IMG/VR virus record: IMGVR_UViG_3300038466_000120
Location: 1 to 28,003 of that record
DNA length: 28,003 nucleotides
DNA from: a virus
Direction: 5' to 3' (one strand)
Part shown: piece by piece, positions 15,224 through 21,472 of the stretch
Layout: the number at the start of each line of letters is the position of its first letter
Position numbering within the stretch: the stretch's first letter is position 1
Notes under the pieces: model-generated
Told to the model about the DNA's origin: nothing
What the model saw: only the letters and a program-made list of their open reading frames with translations
Database searches by the model: none
Program-made: the position numbers and the translations under genes

Positions 15224-15760
15224 TCATCCTTTCGGTATCAGGATCTTGATCTTGCCTGCTGCTTCCGCCAGCTTGAACGCAACATACTGCCCTTCGGACT
15301 TGAACTCATCCCGGATATCCTGCTTTGTAGCAAAATCCTTCTTTGCCTGCTCTTCGACCGACAAAATTACGCCCGATCCGGAACCATCCCCTGCCCCTGG
15401 ATTCGCCGCCCCTGCTCCCTGGATCGCCGCAAGCATCTCGGCCTTCTTCTTATCCTCCGCGCTCGGTGCCGGCTGGGCAGGATTCATAAGCTTGTAAGCA
15501 CTAAACAGCTCACCCGGTGTGCCGGCTGCAACCACTGCGGCAAAACCCTTCTTGGCTTCCTCCCCGAACTGAGCCTCAAACAAACCGAGAATCCTGCCCG
15601 TTTCGGCCTTGACTGCCTCGTCAACCGCGGCCTTTACCGTGCCGGCCACATCAACGCTTTTTGCCCCCTGATCCTTGAGCTGTGCGGCTAATTCAGGAAA
15701 TGCGGCCTCAAGCTCTGCGGTATTGGAGGGCGCCACTGCTTTTTCTTTTCCAAACAACAT
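15224..15760 (-). CDS. Internal in-frame start: probable scaffold protein (Nu3-like)
   Basis: Within the protease gene an ATG at 15760 has AGGGG six bases upstream. It begins a 178-aa product (MLFGKEKAVAPSNTAELE onward) that covers only the helical C-terminal region. Lambda gene C contains the Nu3 scaffold in the same arrangement. The product would template shell assembly and then be degraded. Evidence is the ribosome-binding site, the domain boundary and the family precedent. Confidence 0.6.
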   Translation of the reverse strand: MLFGKEKAVAPSNTAELEAAFPELAAQLKDQGAKSVDVAGTVKAAVDEAVKAETGRILGLFEAQFGEEAKKGFAAVVAAGTPGELFSAYKLMNPAQPAPSAEDKKKAEMLAAIQGAGAANPGAGDGSGSGVILSVEEQAKKDFATKQDIRDEFKSEGQYVAFKLAEAAGKIKILIPKG

Positions 15761-16627
15761 GGTCAACCCCTTTCCAGAGGGCAATCCCCCTGATTTGATG
15801 TTAGATGCAAGCTCCTTTGCCAGTCCGTGCGCATCGTCTATAGTGCCGATGTAATCCGCAAGGCCGATCTCCACAGCCTGCTCTCCGATAAATATGCGTC
15901 CATCCGCCATATTCTCTTTGACCTCTTCGGCGGATACGTTCCTGTTTCGGGCTACATCACCCACAAATATTGAGTAGATGTATTCCAGCTCTTTCGAAAA
16001 AGTCTCTTTTGCAAGGTCTGATAAAGGTTCCGCATCGTTCCCCAGCGCCTTGTACTTTCCTGCAGTCAGGTATGTGACCTTGACTCCGTGCATCTTATCC
16101 ATCTCGGAGCAGTCTGTATGAATCATCAGCACCCCAATAGAACCGGCATCGGCAGTTTTGCCCAATACGACTTTGTCAGCCGAGCTTCCGAGCCAGTATG
16201 CTGCCGATGCCATCATGCCGCCACTATATGCCACGATTGGCTTCTCTGACCTTGCCTCATGGATTAAAGCGGAGAGCTCATTGATGCCCGATACGGTTCC
16301 CCCGGGTGAATCAACATCAAGAAGGATGGCTTCCACTTTCGGATCTGTGATTGCCGCCTGGAGCATGGCCGTCAATTCCAGGACGCTTGTTCCGCCGAAC
16401 AGGAAGGAGAAGAAAGAGCTTCTTTTGGTTATCGCTCCGGTAATGGGTATAACTGCAACTCCATCATATATTTCATAATCCTTCTCTGCGTTCATGCTTT
16501 CAGCGAGCTTTTGCGCATCGATGTCAATGGTTGCTCCCTGCATTTCCTGGAAACTGCGCTGAAGAACATCAAATTTCTCCGGACGCATCCCCCACATTGA
16601 ACCTTTTGAAAAGTCTGTTTTCTGCAT
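15224..16627 (-). CDS. Head maturation protease, S49 family, with C-terminal scaffold
   Basis: This 467-aa protein is homologous to SppA and lambda gpC. ILLDVDSPGGTVSG (residues 101-114) forms the oxyanion strand. The catalytic serine is Ser141 in GGMMASAAYW, and the lysine is Lys193 or Lys191 in TAGKYKALG. The first ~270 residues are the protease. The last ~170 are helical, charged and Ala-rich, as in a scaffold (AELEAAFPELAAQLKDQGAK). In lambda the same gene also encodes the Nu3 scaffold from an internal start, and one is visible here at 15760. AAGGAG lies nine bases before the ATG. The protease trims portal and scaffold during head maturation. Confidence 0.92.
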   Translation of the reverse strand: MQKTDFSKGSMWGMRPEKFDVLQRSFQEMQGATIDIDAQKLAESMNAEKDYEIYDGVAVIPITGAITKRSSFFSFLFGGTSVLELTAMLQAAITDPKVEAILLDVDSPGGTVSGINELSALIHEARSEKPIVAYSGGMMASAAYWLGSSADKVVLGKTADAGSIGVLMIHTDCSEMDKMHGVKVTYLTAGKYKALGNDAEPLSDLAKETFSKELEYIYSIFVGDVARNRNVSAEEVKENMADGRIFIGEQAVEIGLADYIGTIDDAHGLAKELASNIKSGGLPSGKGLTMLFGKEKAVAPSNTAELEAAFPELAAQLKDQGAKSVDVAGTVKAAVDEAVKAETGRILGLFEAQFGEEAKKGFAAVVAAGTPGELFSAYKLMNPAQPAPSAEDKKKAEMLAAIQGAGAANPGAGDGSGSGVILSVEEQAKKDFATKQDIRDEFKSEGQYVAFKLAEAAGKIKILIPKG

Positions 16628-16631
16628 ACTT

Positions 16632-18245
16632 CTATTCTCCTTGACCCTTGACCCCAGCCCCTGAACCCTGATCTCCGCCCCCAGTTCCCTCTCCCGCGTC
16701 CCCGACCTCCTGCTCAGTCAAACCTCGCTCCCGCATCATCTCCTGCTCTTCGGCAAGCTGATCAAAGGTAGTCCGGATATCCCCGCCGCGCTCAGCAATG
16801 GCTTCCGCCCTGGTCTTGAGATTAGCCGTTATCGCCAAAGTATCGGCTCTTACCGCCTGAACCGGTTCGATATCGCCCTTCGGAGCGCCGCGCCATTCGG
16901 CATTTGTGACCGGGTTCATATTCGTGTAAAAATCCTGCACATTGATATTGCCGCGCAAATACGCCTCTTCCATCAGCATCGTATAAATCGGCTGGCAAAA
17001 ATTCTGCCCCAGCCAGACCCGGCCCTTGGTATAAACACGCCAGGCATCTAACAAAGCAGAACGAAATCCGGAGAAATTAAGGCCCTGGGGATCTTTAAAA
17101 AGGACGGCGTAAGGCATGTTCAAAGCCAGCGCCATAGCTTTTTTTATCGTGATTACAAAGGGATCGAAAGTTGATCCGGGACGGTTTGCAGCTATCGGAT
17201 GCGGCTTTTCATTCATTTGGCCATACATGATCTGCCCCGGCACCATCTCCTGGTACCGGACTTTGTTCGTATTATTGACCGACTCGCCGGAAAGGCTCTG
17301 CATCAGGTTTGCCTGGGTATACGGGTCCATACCCGGCGCCGTCTCGATGAAAAGTGAAAATGCGGCGGTCACGATATTAGACACCAGCTCGGCATCCAAA
17401 TAGTCGTTTAGATCCCGGAAGAATTTCATGGCCGGCGCAAAAAAAGGCATGCCCCGGTATTGATCGGCATCATTCTGAACATACCCATGGAGCACGTTCC
17501 AGCGATGGCCTACCCGGGCCGGTATGCGGACATAGTCATTTACGGCCCGCGAGCGCCCCGCGGCCTGCTCCCCTTTTTCCAGCCAGTAAGCAACCGGCTG
17601 GCCATAGTTGCCGACCTCAACGCCGTTTTTTATGCTGGTGTCGTTCATTTTCTTTACAGGCGTTCCAAGCCGAAGCGGATTGATAACCTGGCAGGCAAGA
17701 GAATATGGTCTGGTAGGATCATCGTTTATCATGGGCAGCAGAATAAGATATTCTCCGTACTGCATTAGCTGCCGCTGTGCCATAAACTGTATTGCCCCGA
17801 AGTTCATTCTCTGCCCCGCATCGGCAAACGGACTCCATGTCGCATATACGGCACGCTGCTCCGCCTGGATGCGCCGGATCTCTTCCTTGTCGATTTTGAG
17901 AAAATCCTGGTTTAATGTGGGATGGGGCGTAAGGCCGGAGCCGACAATCGTAGTGGCAATACCATCTGTTATGCCGGCAGCATGAGGATCGTTGTTTACA
18001 AGATCGATGGAGCGCCCGACGATTACGTCGCGCTCCCCCGACTCTTCGAATTCGGAATTAAATCGTTTCGGAAGCCAATTTTTGAGCGATCCTGACTTTT
18101 TTGCAGCGGTCCGGCGGTAGCCGTAAGAAATGGAGGGAACAATAGGCTTGTTGTCGGGACCGAACAGAACGGGTTTGCCGACGGATGCGGCGATATAGTT
18201 TACCGCTGTTTCAAACATCTCTTTTTTGCGGGCAACCTCTTTCAA
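16632..18245 (-). CDS. Portal protein, lambda family
   Basis: This 537-aa protein matches lambda gpB-type portals: FNSEFEESGERDVIVGRSID near the start, VINPLRLGTP, GMPFFAPAMKFFRDLNDYLDAE and MNEKPHPIAANRPGSTFDPF in the middle (the last three cited as separate blocks). Twelve copies form the vertex ring through which DNA passes. The start is TTG at 18245, preceded by GAGGAGGG and overlapping the gpW stop (TTGA), so translation is coupled. A later ATG at 18218 lacks a good site. The last ~20 residues (GEGTGGGDQGSGAGVKGQGE) are low-complexity and derive from family A repeat DNA at 16633-16670. Confidence 0.93.
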   Translation of the reverse strand: MKEVARKKEMFETAVNYIAASVGKPVLFGPDNKPIVPSISYGYRRTAAKKSGSLKNWLPKRFNSEFEESGERDVIVGRSIDLVNNDPHAAGITDGIATTIVGSGLTPHPTLNQDFLKIDKEEIRRIQAEQRAVYATWSPFADAGQRMNFGAIQFMAQRQLMQYGEYLILLPMINDDPTRPYSLACQVINPLRLGTPVKKMNDTSIKNGVEVGNYGQPVAYWLEKGEQAAGRSRAVNDYVRIPARVGHRWNVLHGYVQNDADQYRGMPFFAPAMKFFRDLNDYLDAELVSNIVTAAFSLFIETAPGMDPYTQANLMQSLSGESVNNTNKVRYQEMVPGQIMYGQMNEKPHPIAANRPGSTFDPFVITIKKAMALALNMPYAVLFKDPQGLNFSGFRSALLDAWRVYTKGRVWLGQNFCQPIYTMLMEEAYLRGNINVQDFYTNMNPVTNAEWRGAPKGDIEPVQAVRADTLAITANLKTRAEAIAERGGDIRTTFDQLAEEQEMMRERGLTEQEVGDAGEGTGGGDQGSGAGVKGQGE

Positions 18246-18457
18246 TCGTCCCTCCTCAAAGTCCCGACATTGATTGCCGGACCGGACGCCGATTCCCGCC
18301 TGTATCGTACAAGAAGGACTTCCTCGCGCTTCTGGAGTTCCGCCAGGCTTGCCATTGTTTTGCTGCGCCCGGAAATGGAATAAGACTGCGACTCCATCAC
18401 CGCAGAAATAGCCGACTGAACTTCTTCAAGCTGCTCAAGAGTTGTTTTTATCGCCAT
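18242..18457 (-). CDS. Head-tail connector, gpW-like
   Basis: This 71-aa protein starts at the ATG at 18457, with GGAG five bases upstream. A GTG two codons earlier is in the ribosome-binding site and unlikely. The sequence TLEQLEEVQSAISAVMESQS and LAELQKREEVLLVRYRRE matches the small helical gpW fold. It precedes the portal gene as W precedes B in lambda. It would join the portal ring after DNA packaging. It is the first gene of the putative late operon. Confidence 0.85.
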   Translation of the reverse strand: MAIKTTLEQLEEVQSAISAVMESQSYSISGRSKTMASLAELQKREEVLLVRYRRESASGPAINVGTLRRDD

Positions 18458-18470
18458 GTGCACTCCGTTT

Positions 18471-18546
18471 GAGGGTTTAGGGTTCAGGGTCCAGGGGTTA
18501 GGGTAAAAACTTAACCCTTCCTTGACCCTATAACCTTGCCCCTATA
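18471..18546. repeat. Family A heptads forming the late leader
   Basis: Units GGGTTTA, GGGTTCA, GGGTCCA and GGGTTAG run to 18504. Inverted units (AACCCTT, GACCCTA, TTGCCCC) follow to 18546. AGGGT and ACCCT at the switch form a short 5-bp hairpin. The array lies between the proposed late promoter and the gpW start, so it would form most of the 5' leader. Confidence 0.8.
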
Positions 18547-18553
18547 CGCTGAT

Positions 18554-18562
18554 TTTATAACA
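18554..18562 (-). promoter_or_regulatory. Probable late promoter, extended -10
   Basis: Minus-strand TGTTATAAA is a TGn-TATAAA extended -10 element, with transcription expected to begin near 18547. No TTGACA-like -35 lies 16-18 bases upstream (only CGTTTT or GTTTTG), which suggests dependence on an activator. It follows a terminator and precedes gpW and all structural genes. Confidence 0.5.
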
Positions 18563-18599
18563 TGGGTTTTTTGGCCAAAACGCAGAATGAGGGTTTTTG

Positions 18600-18641
18600 A
18601 TAACAGAATGCATGTTATTCATAACAGAATGCATGTTATTC
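18600..18641. promoter_or_regulatory. Two tandem 21-bp palindromic sites, probable activator binding sites
   Basis: A 21-bp unit (ATAACA, seven bases, TGTTAT, then TC) occurs twice without change (18600-18620 and 18621-18641). Each unit has 6-bp inverted arms. The centres lie about 63 and 84 bases upstream of the expected late start, two helical turns apart, like class I activator sites. The binding protein is unknown; candidates in the window are the helix-turn-helix proteins at 21207 and 25510. Confidence 0.7.
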
Positions 18642-18660
18642 ATATTGACATGGAAAATAG

Positions 18661-18702
18661 AGGGGTCAGAGATAGGGTTTAGGTGTTAGGGTTTAGGGTA
18701 TA
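18661..18702. repeat. GGGTTTA heptads (family A), degenerate
   Basis: Degenerate copies (TAGGGTTTA, TTAGGGTTTAGGGTATA) stand between the terminator and the tandem palindromes. Together with 18471-18546 they account for most of the 311-bp non-coding gap from 18458 to 18768. Confidence 0.75.
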
Positions 18703-18713
18703 GAAAAAGACAT

Positions 18714-18748
18714 AAAAAAACCACTTTCCCGGCAACAGGAAAATGGTT
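18714..18748 (-). terminator. Rho-independent terminator ending the accessory/early unit
   Basis: On the minus strand AACCATTTTCC pairs with GGAAAGTGGTT (18748-18738 with 18729-18719) in an 11-bp stem with one G-T pair and an eight-base loop. A run of seven T follows (18720-18714). It lies about 20 bases after the stop of the 40-aa gene. Confidence 0.88.
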
Positions 18749-18768
18749 CTTTTGTCATTCTAATTCGG

Positions 18769-18891
18769 TTATGGTTTTATGTTCTCAAGTTTTTTAATGT
18801 GGACAACGACGCCGTTTTCGAATTTAATTTCCAGCGTCCCCCAGAAACTCTTGCTGTTTAATTCCTTTATTAACTTTATAAGCTTCTCCAT
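18769..18891 (-). CDS. YezD-like small protein (DUF2292)
   Basis: A 40-aa frame begins MEKLIKLIKELNSKSFWG and continues LEIKFENGVVVHIKK before ending ENIKP. The pattern of an N-terminal helix, an F/W-G-x-L-x-I-x-F strand, then G-x-V-V-x-I-x-K, matches the YezD/DUF2292 family of small proteins. Their function is unknown. GAGGTGAT lies just before the ATG and overlaps the stop of the ParB-like gene, so the two are coupled. It is the last gene before the terminator. Confidence 0.8.
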   Translation of the reverse strand: MEKLIKLIKELNSKSFWGTLEIKFENGVVVHIKKLENIKP

Positions 18892-18894
18892 TTA

Positions 18895-19779
18895 TCACCT
18901 CGCCGCAGGAATATCTGATTCCGATCTGTAAAGAAGGGTATGCAACGACCTGTTGTCTCTGTAAGCATTCCATGCCGAAATGCTTCTATATATGAATTCA
19001 TGATTAGATATTTTTCTGACCTTATATGCGGATGTAGGGCTGTTTACATTCTTTAAAAATTCTCTCAATAAATACTGAGGCATGTTTTTTGTGAGGTTTT
19101 CTCCGGAATTAACTATTTTCCAAAATAAAAGCGATGCCGCCTCATCCTGCCTGTATGTCTGGAACATAGAATATACAACCGGCGCTCTCCATAAGTGCTT
19201 TGCAGAATGTGAATTTGTCATAATCGATGCGACATGATAACCTTCATCTAAATATTGTTTTAATAACATAACGCTTTTCTCTTTATTGGTGCCGTATGTT
19301 GTTCCATATTCTTTCCGTCCGGTGGTTAATCCTTTTCTTTGATCGAGCTTTGCCGCGGCAACGATGATGCCGGTAAAGTCTAACGACCAGACCAATCTGA
19401 GCGCATTCGCTTCGGCTTTAATCATATCTTTCAACGATCTCGGCTTATTATCGAATTGCCGAAAAAGCATGGAGAGACCCGCCGGATTCAGCATGCCATA
19501 TTTCTCAACACTGCAAGGGACGGTTTCTTCGCATTCGACAACGGCATGACATACGTGTTGACCGTCCATCATCACATCTCTTCCGCCTAAACGAGAAGCG
19601 ATGCATACATTGCCGATCCGGAACCTGCCATCTGAAATTTTTTCAACAAGCTCCTTGACGTAATCTTCTTTTACGGGCCGCTGGGATTCATAATTGTTAT
19701 AGTTTAAATAATGTTTCGCGAGATCAGGATCCAGCTCAACAGTTCTTCTTTCTATTAATTTACTTTTTAAATTTATCAT
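18895..19779 (-). CDS. ParB/DGQH-type domain protein
   Basis: This is a 294-aa protein from the ATG at 19779, which has GGAGG five bases upstream (the earlier ATG at 19791 lies before that site). Residues ~1-90 carry the ParB/sulfiredoxin-like pattern: RTVELDPDLAKHYL, then RPVKEDYVKELVEKISDGRF, then MMDGQHVCHAVVE. The DGQH motif is the hallmark of ParB-like and DndB-like domains. The C-terminal 200 residues are helical and not recognised. It may bind DNA or nucleotides, but the role in the phage is unknown. Base composition looks AT-richer than the structural genes, suggesting separate origin. Confidence 0.65.
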   Translation of the reverse strand: MINLKSKLIERRTVELDPDLAKHYLNYNNYESQRPVKEDYVKELVEKISDGRFRIGNVCIASRLGGRDVMMDGQHVCHAVVECEETVPCSVEKYGMLNPAGLSMLFRQFDNKPRSLKDMIKAEANALRLVWSLDFTGIIVAAAKLDQRKGLTTGRKEYGTTYGTNKEKSVMLLKQYLDEGYHVASIMTNSHSAKHLWRAPVVYSMFQTYRQDEAASLLFWKIVNSGENLTKNMPQYLLREFLKNVNSPTSAYKVRKISNHEFIYRSISAWNAYRDNRSLHTLLYRSESDIPAAR

Positions 19780-19797
19780 CGTAACCTCCATTTATTA

Positions 19798-20340
19798 TTA
19801 GATAGTTATCAAATCATACAGCAACTTGACATTATGTAAAGCCGCCTCTTTTGTGGTTTTTTCCCAATTTTCTAATTTTGCGTTTTGAACTTCAAAATAA
19901 AATTCGTCGAATGCCTTTTTAAAGCTGACTTCATAAATACTCTCATTCTGTATTCTCAGTTTATCCGCCGGATCAAGTGGGGCGCTCAATCGTCGATAAC
20001 GGCTCTTTGTCGGTTCCGGTTTGGCTGAAGAAGTAATCTGCGGCGGCCTGCCAGCTCCCTCACGGGCGCCGCCGCCCTGCGGATGCCTGTCTTTGATAAT
20101 TTCCGGAGTTGAATCTTTAATGGTTTCAAGAGGCTGTGATTTTTTCACGACATTTGTCGTCAAGCCTTCTTGTAGGCGTTCTGCTCTTTTTATAAGTGTC
20201 TTCGGTTTTATATTCACTTCAAAAATCTTCTCTACCCAGGCGGAGAGGTCCTTGCCGATGGAGTAAGGTTTCTCTCCCCGCTCAAGACCGGCTTTAATTT
20301 CCTGCTCTATATAAAGCTCGCATGCTTCACGGTTTGCCAT
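19798..20340 (-). CDS. Hypothetical DNA-binding-like protein with GGAREGAGRP motif
   Basis: This is a 180-aa basic protein. The N-terminal ~60 residues (YSIGKDLSAWVEKIFEVNIK, then PKTLIKRAERL) look like a winged or helix-turn-helix unit. In the middle is GGGAREGAGRPP, a motif frequent in phage and plasmid DNA-binding proteins. The C-terminal part is helical (SFKKAFDEFYFEVQNAKLEN). AAGGAG precedes the ATG, and the gene overlaps the end of the upstream gene by 14 bases. It lies directly upstream of the ParB-like gene, and the two may work together. No named family. Confidence 0.6.
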   Translation of the reverse strand: MANREACELYIEQEIKAGLERGEKPYSIGKDLSAWVEKIFEVNIKPKTLIKRAERLQEGLTTNVVKKSQPLETIKDSTPEIIKDRHPQGGGAREGAGRPPQITSSAKPEPTKSRYRRLSAPLDPADKLRIQNESIYEVSFKKAFDEFYFEVQNAKLENWEKTTKEAALHNVKLLYDLITI

Positions 20341-20794
20341 TATTATCTCCTTTCAAACCCTCTCTTGTGATGGTGACGCCGGCAACCCTGCCCGGCCTCC
20401 AGAAATGACTGCCTTTGCGGACTATGTGGACTTCGATGTTTTTTATCCCTGCGTCTTCTTCTATCAATTCAAAGACTTTATCCACATGGTTTTCTGCGTT
20501 CTGGATCACGGTTTCAAGCAAAAAGCCGAACTTCTCACTGGTTTCGTCATCCATGAATTCGAGAAGGGAGCGAAGCGCCCCGAAATGCAGGTTCAGGATA
20601 TCATAAAGGGTAAGCGTGGTATGGCTCACCCTGCCCTCTGCCGGATGCATGTAGACAACCTTCCCGTTTTTGCTCACTCTTTTTTCAATGCCTTCGTCGA
20701 GCGGAAAAAACTCCGGCATTATTCTGGAATGTCCTGCGGATTTTACTGGTTGACTTAATGAAACTGCTGACTTAACGACGTGGCTTTGGTTCAT
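20327..20794 (-). CDS. Hypothetical protein of the accessory block
   Basis: This is a 155-aa soluble protein. Features include VSKNGKVVYMHPAEGRVSHT, a helical centre (LHFGALRSLLEFMDDETSEK, LLETVIQNAENHVDKVFELI) and a basic C-terminus (FWRPGRVAGVTITREGLKG). A second in-frame Met at residue 26 might be an alternative start. AAGGAGG lies before the ATG, which overlaps the stop of the 87-aa frame (ATGA). No family recognised. Confidence 0.6.
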   Translation of the reverse strand: MNQSHVVKSAVSLSQPVKSAGHSRIMPEFFPLDEGIEKRVSKNGKVVYMHPAEGRVSHTTLTLYDILNLHFGALRSLLEFMDDETSEKFGFLLETVIQNAENHVDKVFELIEEDAGIKNIEVHIVRKGSHFWRPGRVAGVTITREGLKGDNNGKP

Positions 20795-21054
20795 GTTGGT
20801 GCCTCCTTGTTGCTTAGTAGTTTCGCCAGATGTGAGTGGCGGGTCTCAACTACCGCAACAAGCCGGCTGAGCTTATTTCCCTTACGGGTATTATATTCGG
20901 CCCTATTGACCCGCCAGAACTGCGAAAGGATTGTCTTGAAAAAGGAGACAAAAAAACCGCTGCTGACGGGTGCGGAGAAGCCGCTTGTTGTGATAGTATT
21001 TCCCGTATATGATAAATCTGCGGTATTTGTCAAGATAATATTTGATGGTGTCAT
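20791..21054 (-). CDS. Possible 87-aa protein, start uncertain
   Basis: The frame ends in TGA overlapping the next ATG (ATGA). Its last ~40 residues (RVNRAEYNTRKGNKLSRLVA, then VETRHSHLAKLLSNKEAPT) look like real basic coding sequence. The first ~40 residues are of low quality, and a promoter-like sequence (21004-21033) and hairpin plus T-run (20950-20984) fall within them. There is no ribosome-binding site before the ATG. The gene may start later from a non-ATG codon, or the frame may be chance. Confidence 0.4.
   Translation of the reverse strand: MTPSNIILTNTADLSYTGNTITTSGFSAPVSSGFFVSFFKTILSQFWRVNRAEYNTRKGNKLSRLVAVVETRHSHLAKLLSNKEAPT
20950..20984 (-). promoter_or_regulatory. Possible leader attenuator: two exclusive short hairpins and T-run
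   Basis: Minus strand GCGG-cttct-CCGC (20984-20972 region) and CCGC-11 bases-GCGG share the same CCGC, so only one can form. The second is followed by seven T (20956-20950). Stems are only 4 bp, so this is tentative. Confidence 0.25.
21004..21033 (-). promoter_or_regulatory. Possible promoter of the accessory block
   Basis: A perfect TTGACA (21033-21028, minus strand) is followed 18 bases later by TATACG (21009-21004); CATATA at 16 bases is an alternative. The sequence around it is AT-rich. It would drive the genes down to the terminator at 18714. Confidence 0.4.
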
Positions 21055-21170
21055 TTATTTATTTTATCCAAATATCCTTAAAAAATCGACTTCACCAGAT
21101 CGCGTATAAGCGGCTATCTCTACCTGGGCAGGGTACTGACAAGGGTCTCAAAAGCATGTTTCCGGTTTTC

Positions 21171-21200
21171 CGATGTACGATGTACGTAATTCGATGTGCG
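21171..21200. repeat. CGATGTA heptads (family C)
   Basis: CGATGTA, CGATGTA, CGTAATT and CGATGTG stand next to each other just after the stop of the winged-helix gene. Between 21055 and 21170 I see no gene or other signal. Confidence 0.8.
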
Positions 21201-21206
21201 GCTTCT

Positions 21207-21416
21207 TCATTCAGCGGACTCATCTATCACTTTTGACCGGATCAGGGTTGCCCGTTTAAAATACTCTTTTATGTTGTCGGTATGGGCGTACCATTTGCCA
21301 TCGATCACGGTTGCCGGCAAACCTTTTTCAACAAGTTTTTTAAAAGTATTCGTTGTAACGCCGAGGTATTCGGTTATCTCCGCCAGCCCGATCAATATTT
21401 CCGAATTTTTCGCCAT
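21207..21416 (-). CDS. Winged-helix/MerR-like DNA-binding protein
   Basis: This 69-aa protein contains the helix-turn-helix core IGLAEITEYLGVTTNTFKKL, then KGLPATVIDGKWYAH and IKEYFKR. This is the layout of AlpA/excisionase-like and gpNu1 N-terminal winged helices: helix, turn, recognition helix, a wing with a Trp/Tyr, and a last helix. It could be a transcription regulator or a terminase partner, as it lies after the large terminase. AGGCGGGG is next to the ATG. A candidate for binding the tandem palindromes at 18600. Confidence 0.75.
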   Translation of the reverse strand: MAKNSEILIGLAEITEYLGVTTNTFKKLVEKGLPATVIDGKWYAHTDNIKEYFKRATLIRSKVIDESAE

Positions 21417-21436
21417 CCCCGCCTTTCCTGGTTTTT

Positions 21437-21470
21437 AACCGTGAACCGTAAACCGTGAACCGTGAACCGC
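21437..21470. repeat. AACCGTG heptads (family H)
   Basis: Five units (AACCGTG, AACCGTA, AACCGTG, AACCGTG, AACCGC) in a row. They fill the gap between the large terminase stop and the winged-helix gene. Confidence 0.9.
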
Positions 21471-21472
21471 TT

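Noticed and set aside
18600-18641. Tandem 21-bp repeats as a CRISPR array
   Set aside because: The units abut with no spacers, and no cas genes are present.
18645-18672. Plus-strand TTGACA at 18645-18650 as a promoter
   Set aside because: No TATAAT-like element lies 16-18 bases downstream, and no plus-strand gene follows.
18471-18702. GGGTTTA repeats look like telomere repeats of plants or other eukaryotes
   Set aside because: Copies are few, degenerate and mixed with GGGTTCA, GGGTCCA and GGGTATA. The genes are all phage-like. The likeness is chance.
20780-21109. Plus-strand frame of 109 codons
   Set aside because: No neighbour is on the plus strand, it lacks a ribosome-binding site, and it is antisense to a better fitting minus frame and regulatory signals.
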